DNA of 64,000 nt from Nonomuraea cavernae (GTDB lineage: Bacteria; Actinomycetota; Actinomycetes; Streptosporangiales; Streptosporangiaceae): NCBI RefSeq assembly GCF_014646355.1, contig NZ_BMNH01000008.1:173280-237279 (forward strand). The letters are read 5' to 3'. A program made the translations under genes and the position numbers. Numbering within the stretch: position 1 is the stretch's first letter; every line of letters starts with the position of its first letter. Below the pieces are notes generated by a model. That model saw nothing but the letters and a program-made list of their open reading frames with translations, ran no database searches and had not been told where the DNA came from. Shown piece after piece: positions 16,665-23,282 of this stretch.

Positions 16665-17785
16665 CGCGCTGCCTCCCACATCGTCGCCACGCCCACGCCC
16701 CCGCCCGCCGAGAGGGCGGCCAGGCCGGAGCCGGCGCGGCCGGTTCGTACCAGTGTCGCGAACAGCCGCACCACGAGCACGGCGCCCGAGGCTCCCCAGG
16801 GATGGCCCAGGGCGATCGCGCCGCCGTCGGGACCGGCCAGCTGCTCGTCGATCCCGGCGCCGTCGAGACAGGCCAGCGTCTGGCCGGCGAACGCCTCGTT
16901 GAACTCGACGACGTCAGGAACCCGGTCGAGCACGGCCTTCATCGCCGGCACCGCGCCCAGCCCGAGCCGGTTGGGATCGACGGCCCTGGTCGCCGAGGCG
17001 ACGAGCCGCAGGCCGGGCAGGCCCAGCCGGCGGCGGACCGTCTCGCTGACCAGCAACACGGCGGCGGCGCCGTCGCTGATGCCGCACGAGTTGGCCGCCG
17101 TTGCGGTGCCGCCGGGCGTGAAAGCGGGCCGGAAGCGGGCCAGCCGCTCGGCCGTGAAACCGGGGCGCGGCCGCTCGTCGCGGTCGGCGGTGCCGATCGG
17201 GACCAGCTCGGCGGCGAAGCGGCCGGACCGCTGGGCCTCGACCGCCCTGGCATGGCTCCGGGCGGCGAAGGCGTCCTGCCGCTGCCGGGAGATCCCGGCC
17301 TCGGCCGCCACCAGGTCTGCGGCCGGGCCCATGTCCGGGTCACCGATCTCGGCGGGAGCGAACGGCGCCCGCGTGTAGCACCGGGGCGTCTCGCCGGGCG
17401 AGTGCGGCCGCCACGCGCGGTAGGGCGCGGTGGAGGCGCTCTCGACGCCCCCGGCAAGGTACGCCTCGCCCTCGCCGGCCCGGATCAGCGCCGCGGCCAG
17501 GGTGATCGCGGCCAGGCCGCTCGCGCACTGCCGGTCGACGGTCATCCCGGGCACGCTCTCGTCCAGCCCGGCGCGCAGGGCGGCGACGCGGGCCGGGTTG
17601 CCGCCGGGCCCGAACACGTTGCCCAGGACGACGTCGTCGACGGTGTCGAGGGCGGCGTCGTCGAGCACGGCCCGCAGCACGGGGGCGGCCAGCTCGTCGG
17701 CGCCGAACGCGCGCAGCGCGCCCCCCGCGTTGCCGATCGGAGTGCGCCGGGCCGCCACGACGACCGGTGTCCGGTCCTCACGCAT
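16661..17785 (-). CDS. Thiolase family protein in biotin operon, C-terminal catalytic Cys replaced
   Basis: 374 residues of thiolase fold. The nucleophile Cys 87 (VDRQCASG), the NEAFA substrate loop and His 328 (LGHPWGASG) are all present. The usual final motif CxGGG(M/Q)G, which provides the second catalytic Cys, reads LSAGGGVG here, so that residue is Ser 359. The DNA gives TCG unambiguously. Enzymes lacking this base are usually impaired in Claisen condensation. In Bacillus subtilis a thiolase (YhfS) and an acyl-CoA ligase (YhfT) share a BirA-regulated operon with a BioY protein, so the association is conserved, but the reaction is unknown. The start at 17785 follows the repeat ORF with an 8-bp overlap; a GTG at 17797 is possible. 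Confidence 0.82.
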   Translation of the reverse strand: MREDRTPVVVAARRTPIGNAGGALRAFGADELAAPVLRAVLDDAALDTVDDVVLGNVFGPGGNPARVAALRAGLDESVPGMTVDRQCASGLAAITLAAALIRAGEGEAYLAGGVESASTAPYRAWRPHSPGETPRCYTRAPFAPAEIGDPDMGPAADLVAAEAGISRQRQDAFAARSHARAVEAQRSGRFAAELVPIGTADRDERPRPGFTAERLARFRPAFTPGGTATAANSCGISDGAAAVLLVSETVRRRLGLPGLRLVASATRAVDPNRLGLGAVPAMKAVLDRVPDVVEFNEAFAGQTLACLDGAGIDEQLAGPDGGAIALGHPWGASGAVLVVRLFATLVRTGRAGSGLAALSAGGGVGVATMWEAAR

Positions 17786-18047
17786 CGCGGACCTCACTCA
17801 TCGCGCCGGCCTGTTCGTCGCAGGGGCTGACCGCATCGGCTCGGCTGACCGGGCTGGTCATGTTCGTCGGCTCGGCTGGGCTGATCGCGGTCGTCGCGTT
17901 CATCGGATCGGTTCGGCTGACCGGGGTGGTCTCGTTCATCCGATCGGCTCGGCTGATCGCGGTGGTCGCGTTCATCGGATCGGTTCGGCTGACCGGGGTG
18001 GTCTCGTTCATCCGATCGGCTCGGCTGATCGCGGTGGTCGCGTTCAT
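17778..18047 (-). CDS. Possible 89-residue protein made of 12-residue tandem repeats
   Basis: This ORF fills the gap between the AMP-ligase and thiolase genes. Its ATG overlaps the ligase stop by the same ATGA used through the operon, and its stop overlaps the thiolase start. It consists of six 12-residue units, two alternating types (MNATTAISRADR and MNETTPVSRTDP) plus two diverged copies, then a 17-residue tail containing one Cys. No similarity to a known family is recognised. The composition is rich in T, S, R, D and N, with no hydrophobic core or signal peptide, so it would be disordered. It may be a real small protein or only a spacer minisatellite whose 36-bp unit happens to keep the frame. 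Confidence 0.4.
   Translation of the reverse strand: MNATTAISRADRMNETTPVSRTDPMNATTAISRADRMNETTPVSRTDPMNATTAISPAEPTNMTSPVSRADAVSPCDEQAGAMSEVRDA
17832..18047. repeat. 36-bp tandem repeat, six units in alternating pairs
   Basis: Six consecutive 36-bp units. The four nearest the ligase gene alternate as A-B-A-B and each pair repeats exactly, forming a 72-bp higher-order unit. The fifth and sixth are diverged. Plus-strand units begin GTTCATCGGATCGGTTCGGC or GTTCATCCGATCGGCTCGGC. Exact pair identity implies recent unequal exchange or replication slippage. Confidence 0.9.
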
Positions 18048-19384
18048 CGGATCGGCTCCGCGGCGAGGGTGCCGTCGCGCAGTTGCTCGGCGACCGTGGC
18101 ACGGGCGGGCTTCCCGGACGCGGTGCGCGGCAGCGCCGTCGTCACCAGCCACCGGCGGGGCCGCTTGCCGGGTTCGAGGTTGGCCGACGCGGCGTGCCGC
18201 AGCTCGCGCAGCGTGGGCCGGCCGCCGGAGGTCGCCTCGACGACGGCGGTCACGATGGAGCCGAGAGTCGGGTGCGGGGTGCCGGTGACGAGCACGTCCG
18301 TGACGTACGGGACGCCGCGCAGCACGCCCTCGACCTCCTCGGCGGAGACCAGCTTGCCGCCGCTCGACAGGGTCGCCCCGAGCCTGCCCAGCACCACCAG
18401 GGCGCCGGTGTCGTCGAGCTCCACCCGGTCGCCCACGGTGGACCAGCCGGTCACCGGCCACGGGACGCCGTCGCGGAGGTAGCCGTCGAACGCGAGCGGC
18501 GAGCGTACCCAGAGGACGCCGTCGCGGACGTCGAGCCGCACACCGGAGACCGGCCGCAGCCCGCCCTCGCCGCGCCGGACCGCGATCAGCGAGTGCTCGG
18601 CGGAGCCGTAGTAGTCGACCAGCTCGACCCCCGGCAGCAGCCGCGAGAAGCGGGCCCGCGCGCCGGGGTCGAGGTGGGCGCCGCCGCAGACGACCGTCCG
18701 CAGGGCGCAGCCGGCCCGCAGGTCGGGCCGCCGGTCGAGGACGTCGAGCAGCGCGGACAGCATCGCCGGGACCAGGTGGACGGTGGCGGCCTCGCGCGCC
18801 GCCTCGGCCGCGGCCTCCGGCGCCCAGCGCGGCAGCGACCGGACCTCGTGGCCGCACCACAGCGCGTGCAGCGTGCCGAACAGGAACAGCGACGAGCTCA
18901 GCGGCCCCGGGATCAGCACGGGCCCCGGCAGCCGGCCGAGCGCCTCGAAGCTGCGCAGCCACGATCCGCGCGTGCGCATGAGGACCTTCGGCCGGGCGCT
19001 GCTGCCCGAGGTCGTCGGCAGGTAGAAGATCGTGGCGTCGCCGCCGACCGGTGAGACGCCACCCGCGCCGCGGGTGCCGCGATCGGCTCTCGGAACGCCG
19101 TCGGCCACGGGCGGGGCGGCGCCGGTGACCACGAGGTGCGGGCTCGCGTCGGCCAGCACCGCCTCGCGCTCCCGGGGGGTCCATGACGGCTCGACGACCA
19201 GGGTCGCCGCGCCGAGCAGGTCGGCGCCGAGTAGCCAGGCCGGCACGCCGGGCGCGTCCACGGCGATCCGCGACCCCTCCGCGACGCCGCGCGCGGCCAG
19301 CCACCGGGCGGCACCGTGCGCCCGCGCCAGCAGACCGGCCGGTACGGCTCCGTCGCCGAGGATCGGCGGTGTCGCGAGCGTCAT
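18044..19384 (-). CDS. Acyl-CoA synthetase/AMP-dependent ligase of biotin operon (YhfT-like)
   Basis: 446 residues, shorter than typical 500-550-residue fatty acyl-CoA ligases. The adenylation signatures are visible: the phosphate-binding loop TTSGSSARPKV, the A5 motif YYGSAEHS, the A7 motif VGDRVELDDTGALVVLGR and the final A10 motif TASGKPARATV with its catalytic Lys. It should activate a carboxylic acid as acyl-AMP and probably load CoA. Its place behind bioY and before the thiolase matches the Bacillus yhfUTS arrangement. A role in salvaging biotin or a pimelate-like precursor is a guess. Overlaps its neighbours by 4 bp on both sides. Confidence 0.85.
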   Translation of the reverse strand: MTLATPPILGDGAVPAGLLARAHGAARWLAARGVAEGSRIAVDAPGVPAWLLGADLLGAATLVVEPSWTPREREAVLADASPHLVVTGAAPPVADGVPRADRGTRGAGGVSPVGGDATIFYLPTTSGSSARPKVLMRTRGSWLRSFEALGRLPGPVLIPGPLSSSLFLFGTLHALWCGHEVRSLPRWAPEAAAEAAREAATVHLVPAMLSALLDVLDRRPDLRAGCALRTVVCGGAHLDPGARARFSRLLPGVELVDYYGSAEHSLIAVRRGEGGLRPVSGVRLDVRDGVLWVRSPLAFDGYLRDGVPWPVTGWSTVGDRVELDDTGALVVLGRLGATLSSGGKLVSAEEVEGVLRGVPYVTDVLVTGTPHPTLGSIVTAVVEATSGGRPTLRELRHAASANLEPGKRPRRWLVTTALPRTASGKPARATVAEQLRDGTLAAEPIR

Positions 19385-19965
19385 GACGTGGGCGTCGTCC
19401 TGCCCGTCGGCCTGCTCGGCAGGGCGCGGTGCACGACGGCGGCGATCAGCGAGACGACGACCACCTTGGCCAGGTCACCCGGCACGTAGATCATCGACTG
19501 CACCGCGGCGGCCGGCAGGTCACCGGTGTAGAAGCCGAGCCAGGGGATGCCGATCAGGTAGCTGGCGAGCAGCCCGGCCAGGTTGGCGGCCAGCAGCAAC
19601 GGCAGCCGGGGCCGGGTCGAGCGCGACACGATCAGCCCGGCGACGAACGCCGACAGGATCCAGCCCAGCAGGAAACCGCCGCTCGGGCCGACGAACGGGG
19701 CGATGCCGCCCCGGCCGCCCGACAGCAGCGGCAGGCCGAGGGCGACCAGCCCCAGGAACAGCACGACGGAGGCGGTGCCCCGCCGGGCGCCGAGGATGCT
19801 GCCCGCGAGCAGCGGCCCGGCGTTCTGCAGCACGATGGGGACACCGGAGCCGCCGACGTAGACGCCCGGGAAGATGCCCAGCACCGCGATGAAGGCGGCG
19901 AAGACGACCGTACGGGCGAGGTCGGCGGCGGGCAGGGGGGAGCGGGGTCGAGACACAGCAGTCAC
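19381..19965 (-). CDS. bioY: BioY, biotin-specific S component of ECF transporter
   Basis: 194 residues and six hydrophobic segments. BioY family features include the N-terminal LARTVVFAAFIAVLG, GVPIVLQNAGPLLAGSILGARRG, GPSGGFLLGW and the closing YVPGDLAKVVVV. It captures biotin at the membrane with high affinity; BioM and BioN at the end of the same operon energise it. The GTG at 19965 is preceded by GGGAG at proper spacing. The longer TTG-initiated reading adds 31 polar residues not seen in the family. First gene of the operon. Confidence 0.92.
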   Translation of the reverse strand: MTAVSRPRSPLPAADLARTVVFAAFIAVLGIFPGVYVGGSGVPIVLQNAGPLLAGSILGARRGTASVVLFLGLVALGLPLLSGGRGGIAPFVGPSGGFLLGWILSAFVAGLIVSRSTRPRLPLLLAANLAGLLASYLIGIPWLGFYTGDLPAAAVQSMIYVPGDLAKVVVVSLIAAVVHRALPSRPTGRTTPTS

Positions 19966-20039
19966 GATATCTCCCGGTCTGAAATGCCTGGGCGGTGACC
20001 GGCGGAGCGATCGGCCCCCTCGCTGACCTGCGATGACGC

Positions 20040-20058
20040 CGAGACAAGAACGAGACAA
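20040..20058. promoter_or_regulatory. Two direct repeats of CGAGACAA, 11 bp apart, upstream of bioY
   Basis: CGAGACAA occurs at 20040-20047 and 20051-20058, exactly one helical turn apart, in an A-rich stretch between bioY and the divergent DUF998 gene. Such phased repeats can be regulator sites. I do not recognise a BirA or BioQ consensus here, so the assignment is tentative. Confidence 0.3.
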
Positions 20059-20086
20059 AAAGATCTTGAAAAAGATTCGGTCGATT

Positions 20087-20113
20087 TGTCGAAGCGCCGC
20101 GATCCCGTTCGAA
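20087..20113 (+). promoter_or_regulatory. Candidate ECF-type promoter for the DUF998-DGPF-sigma genes
   Basis: TGTCGAA at 20087-20093 followed after about 17 bp by CGAA at 20110-20113. This resembles what I recall of ECF42 promoters (a TGTCGA -35 and a CGA/TC-type -10). It lies 49 bp before the DUF998 ATG. The downstream genes encode a DGPF protein and an ECF42-like sigma factor, so autoregulation is plausible. Confidence 0.4.
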
Positions 20114-20161
20114 GCGTAGTCAAAGGGCCGAGAACAGCCCCGGACTCACAAGGAGAAGGTC

Positions 20162-20839
20162 ATGAGCCAGCAGCTGACGGAGACCTGCGACCCCCAGACG
20201 AGCGTCACCAGGTCGCTGCTCGGCTACGGGGTCATCGCCGGGCCGGTGTACGTGGCGGTGTCGCTCGTCCAGGCGCTGACCAGGGAGGGCTTCGACGTCA
20301 CCCGCCACGCCTGGAGCCTGCTCGCCAACGGCGACCTCGGCTGGATCCATGTCACCAACTTCCTGGTCGTCGCCGCGGCCACCCTCGCCGCCGCCGTCGG
20401 GCTGGGCCGGACCCTCACCTCGGGGCCGGGAGCGACCTGGGTGCCCCGGCTGATCGGGGTCTACGGGGTGGGCCTGATCGCGTCGGGGATCTTCCGGGCG
20501 GACCCCGCGATGGGTTTCCCGGCCGGGACACCGGAGGGGCCGGGTGTCGTGTCACTGCACGGGACGCTGCACTTCGTCGCCGGAGCGGTCGGGTTCGTCT
20601 GCCTGACCGTGGCCTGCCTCATCGTCGCCCGCCGGTTCGCCGGCGAGGGGCGCAGGGGATGGGCCGTCTACTCCGGCGTCACCGGGGCGTTCTTCCTGCT
20701 GTCCTTCGCCGCCGTCGCGACCGGTGGCGGGGCGTCCTGGGCGACCCTGACCTTCGTCGCGGGGGTCGTGGCCATCTGGGGCTGGCTCTCGGCCCTGTCG
20801 CTGCACCTCTACCGGCGGGCCACGCCCCGGCGCGGCTGA
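20162..20839 (+). CDS. DUF998 family integral membrane protein
   Basis: 225 residues with about six hydrophobic segments and a short polar N terminus. Typical DUF998 elements are GYGVIAGPVYVAVSLVQ in the first helix, GDLGWIHVTNFLVVAA, GIFRADPAMGFPAGTP and LHGTLHFVAGAVGFV. The family is of unknown function. It has AAGGAG immediately before its ATG and is followed 52 bp later by the DGPF gene and then an ECF sigma gene, so it may be a target or partner of that sigma factor. Confidence 0.85.
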   Translation: MSQQLTETCDPQTSVTRSLLGYGVIAGPVYVAVSLVQALTREGFDVTRHAWSLLANGDLGWIHVTNFLVVAAATLAAAVGLGRTLTSGPGATWVPRLIGVYGVGLIASGIFRADPAMGFPAGTPEGPGVVSLHGTLHFVAGAVGFVCLTVACLIVARRFAGEGRRGWAVYSGVTGAFFLLSFAAVATGGGASWATLTFVAGVVAIWGWLSALSLHLYRRATPRRG

Positions 20840-20891
20840 ACCGTCCGGATTCGTTAGAGAAAATCACACAGAAGAGAAAGAGGAACCTGCC

Positions 20892-21266
20892 ATGCGATAC
20901 GTGATGATGGTCCGCGTCACCTCCACCCCCGCCACCCCGCCGCCCGCCGACCTGATGGAGGCCATCGCCAAGCTCGGCGAGGAGGCCACCAAGGCCGGCG
21001 TGCTGCTGGACAACGCCGGGCTGGCCCCGAGCTCCGAAGGAGCCAGGGTGGAGCTCACCGGAGGCAAGCTGAACGTCACCGACGGCCCGTTCGCCGAGGC
21101 GAAGGAGCTGATCAGCTACGCCCTCTACCAGCTCGGGTCCAAGGAGGAGGCGGTCGAGTGGGCCTCGCGCTTCATGAAGGTGCACCGTGACCACTGGGCG
21201 GGCTGGGAGGGCGAGGTCGACATCCACCGCGTGTTCGGCCCCGAGGACTTCGCCGCCCCCGCCTGA
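20892..21266 (+). CDS. YciI/DGPF family protein
   Basis: 124 residues with the family pattern MRYVMMVRV at the N terminus, the diagnostic DGPFAEAKELISYALYQLGSKEEAVEWASRF in the middle and a closing EVDIHRVFGPEDF. These small dimeric alpha-beta barrel proteins are encoded beside ECF42-type sigma factors in many actinomycetes. Their biochemical role is unproven. AGAGG lies just upstream of the ATG. A strong hairpin separates this gene from the sigma gene. Confidence 0.92.
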   Translation: MRYVMMVRVTSTPATPPPADLMEAIAKLGEEATKAGVLLDNAGLAPSSEGARVELTGGKLNVTDGPFAEAKELISYALYQLGSKEEAVEWASRFMKVHRDHWAGWEGEVDIHRVFGPEDFAAPA

Positions 21267-21296
21267 CCCTCACGGCGGCCCGTCGGCCCGATCTCG

Positions 21297-21352
21297 CATG
21301 ACGGCGCCCCCGGTCTCGGTCCGTTCGGACCTCGGCCGGGGGCGCCGTCATG
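21297..21352 (+). terminator. Long hairpin between the DGPF and sigma genes
   Basis: Perfect 17-bp arms at 21297-21313 and 21336-21352 enclose a second small stem (GGTCCG/CGGACC). It begins 31 bp after the DGPF stop and ends 26 bp before the sigma ATG. It could terminate most DGPF transcripts or attenuate sigma expression. Confidence 0.75.
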
Positions 21353-21377
21353 GTCGGACATGGTTGGATCTGTGCCC

Positions 21378-22682
21378 ATGACGACAGGGGATTCGCGGCG
21401 GGCGATCGAGGCGGTCTGGCGAATCGAGTCGGCACGGGTGATCGCCGGGCTCGCCCGGATGGTGCGCGACGTCGGCATCGCCGAGGAGCTGGCGCAGGAC
21501 GCCCTGGTCGCGGCCCTGGAGCAGTGGCCGGTGTCGGGGGTTCCCGACAATCCGGGCGCGTGGCTCATGCTCACCGCCAAGCACCGGGCGATCGACCTGC
21601 TGCGTCGCCGTACCCGCTATGAGCAGAAGCTGCAGGAGGTCGGCCACGACCAGGAGCTCCGTCAGGAGTCGGCCGTGGACGAGGTGGACGACGCCCTCGA
21701 CGACCCGATCGGCGACGACGTGCTGCGGCTGTTCTTCACGGCCTGCCACCCGGTGCTCCCCACCGAGGCGCGGGTCGCGCTGACCCTGCGCCTGCTCGGC
21801 GGCCTGACCACGGAGGAGATCGCGCGGGCGTTCCTCGTCCCCGAGCCGACCCTCGGGCAGCGGATCTCCCGAGCCAAGCGCACCCTGGCCGAGAAGCGGG
21901 TGCGGATCGAGCTGCCCCCGCCGGACGAGCTGGCCGACCGGCTCTCCTCGGTGCTGGAGGTCATCTACCTGATCTTCAACGAGGGCTACTCGGCGACCGC
22001 GGGCGACGACTGGATGCGCCTGTCGCTCTGCGAGGAGGCGCTGCGCGCGGGCCGGATCCTGGCCGGGCTCATGCCGGGGGAGGCCGAGGTGCACGGGCTC
22101 GTCGCGCTGATGGAGATCCAGGCGTCCCGCACCCGCGCCCGCACCGGCCCCGGCGGCGAGGCGATCCTCCTGCTCGACCAGGATCGGCGGCTGTGGGACC
22201 GGCTGCTCATCCGCCGCGGGCTGGAGGCGCTCGGCCGCGCGGAGGCGCTCGGCGCCATCGGCCCGTACGGCCTGCAGGCCGCGATCGCCGCCTGCCACGC
22301 CCGCGCGGCCTCGGCCGACGACACCGACTGGGAGCGGATGGCCGCCCTCTACCGGGTGCTGGCCCACCTCACCCCGTCGCCGGTCGTGGAGCTGAACCGG
22401 GCGGTCGCCGTGGGCATGGCCTACGGACCGGCGCGCGGGCTGGAGATCGTGGACGGCCTGGTCGCCGAGCGCGCGCTCCGGCACTATCCGCAGCTGCCGG
22501 CCGTACGCGGGGATCTGCTGGCCAAGCTGGGACGGCCCGGCGAGGCGCGTGAGGAGTTCGCCCGCGCCGCCGAGCTGACCCGCAACGAACGCGAGCGCGC
22601 CCTGTTCCTCGGCCGGGCGGCGGATCTCGACGGGGAGGCCGGTCAGTCCTCGTCGGCGGGCAGCGCGAACATCCGCACGTAG
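21378..22682 (+). CDS. ECF42-type RNA polymerase sigma factor with C-terminal TPR-like extension
   Basis: 434 residues. Region 2 (IESARVIAGLARMVRDVGIAEELAQDALVAAL...) and region 4 (LTLRLLGGLTTEEIARAFLVPEPTLGQRISRAKRTL) are followed by a roughly 250-residue helical extension. That extension contains FNEGYSATAGDDWMRLSLCEEALRAGRIL, RRGLEALGRAEALG and LNRAVAVGMAYGPARGLEIV. It is characteristic of group ECF42, where it modulates sigma activity and replaces a classical anti-sigma factor. The ATG at 21378 precedes the conserved segment; one at 21360 is also possible. The 3' end overlaps the convergent regulator gene by 40 bp. Confidence 0.9.
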   Translation: MTTGDSRRAIEAVWRIESARVIAGLARMVRDVGIAEELAQDALVAALEQWPVSGVPDNPGAWLMLTAKHRAIDLLRRRTRYEQKLQEVGHDQELRQESAVDEVDDALDDPIGDDVLRLFFTACHPVLPTEARVALTLRLLGGLTTEEIARAFLVPEPTLGQRISRAKRTLAEKRVRIELPPPDELADRLSSVLEVIYLIFNEGYSATAGDDWMRLSLCEEALRAGRILAGLMPGEAEVHGLVALMEIQASRTRARTGPGGEAILLLDQDRRLWDRLLIRRGLEALGRAEALGAIGPYGLQAAIAACHARAASADDTDWERMAALYRVLAHLTPSPVVELNRAVAVGMAYGPARGLEIVDGLVAERALRHYPQLPAVRGDLLAKLGRPGEAREEFARAAELTRNERERALFLGRAADLDGEAGQSSSAGSANIRT

Positions 22683-23203
22683 AGGGGCCGCGCGTCCGGC
22701 GGCGCGTCCTCGGGCCGGTGGCTGTACTTCATCAGCAGCTCGATGTACGCCTCGTAGAAGTCGTGGAACTCCGCCTTGGTCATCCGGCCGAGCCCGCGTG
22801 ACCCCTTGGCCCAGTCGGGATCACGCCGGTAGGCCTCCGGGAAGCGCCTGAACAGCTCGAGATCCTCCTCCATGCCGAGCCGGTGGAACTCCGCGAGCAC
22901 GGGACGGTCCTCGGGGGCGAGCTGGTCGGGGGTGGGCAACCGCAGGTCCCTCGGGCCGGCCTTGCGCCACCAGCGCTCCCTGCCGGTCGAGCGCTCGGGG
23001 ATCTCCTCGATGAAGCCGTATTTCTCCAGCTGGCGCAGGTGGTAGCTGGTCGTGCCGGTCTTGGCGCCGAGCAGCTCGCCGAGCGTGGTCGAGGTCGCCT
23101 CGCCGTGCACGCTGAGATGGTGCAGCATCCGGCGGCGCATGGGATGGGCCAGAGCCTTGAGCCGGGCCGGGTCGTCGAGCAACAACCGGTCGTCATCCTT
23201 CAT
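22643..23203 (-). CDS. ArsR-like winged-helix transcriptional regulator
   Basis: 186 residues. The N-terminal winged helix (DDPARLKALAHPMRRRMLHHLSVHGEATSTTLGELLGAKTGTTSYHLRQLEKYGFIEE) is of the ArsR/HTH_20 type, followed by the wing RSTGRERWWRK. The C-terminal half is helical, with no obvious metal-binding cysteines. It is divergently transcribed from the secreted alpha/beta hydrolase gene with 79 bp between them, so that gene and its own are the likely targets. Its last 40 bp overlap the convergent sigma gene. The ATG at 23203 gives the family-like N terminus; the longer reading spans the intergenic region and the opposite gene. Confidence 0.87.
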   Translation of the reverse strand: MKDDDRLLLDDPARLKALAHPMRRRMLHHLSVHGEATSTTLGELLGAKTGTTSYHLRQLEKYGFIEEIPERSTGRERWWRKAGPRDLRLPTPDQLAPEDRPVLAEFHRLGMEEDLELFRRFPEAYRRDPDWAKGSRGLGRMTKAEFHDFYEAYIELLMKYSHRPEDAPPDARPLYVRMFALPADED

Positions 23204-23231
23204 GAGGAGCAGCGTAGTACCACAGGATGAT

Positions 23232-23241
23232 ATCTGCAGAT
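23232..23241. promoter_or_regulatory. Palindrome ATCTGCAGAT, candidate operator
   Basis: A perfect 10-bp palindrome lies about midway between the divergent regulator and hydrolase starts. The surrounding AT-richer stretch also carries GTAGTACC near 23214 and ATAGTACC near 23266 flanking it. This is where an ArsR-like dimer controlling both genes would be expected to bind. Confidence 0.4.
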
Positions 23242-23282
23242 GAACCTCTGCCGAGAAGTCTCTGCATAGTACCTTCGGCAAT

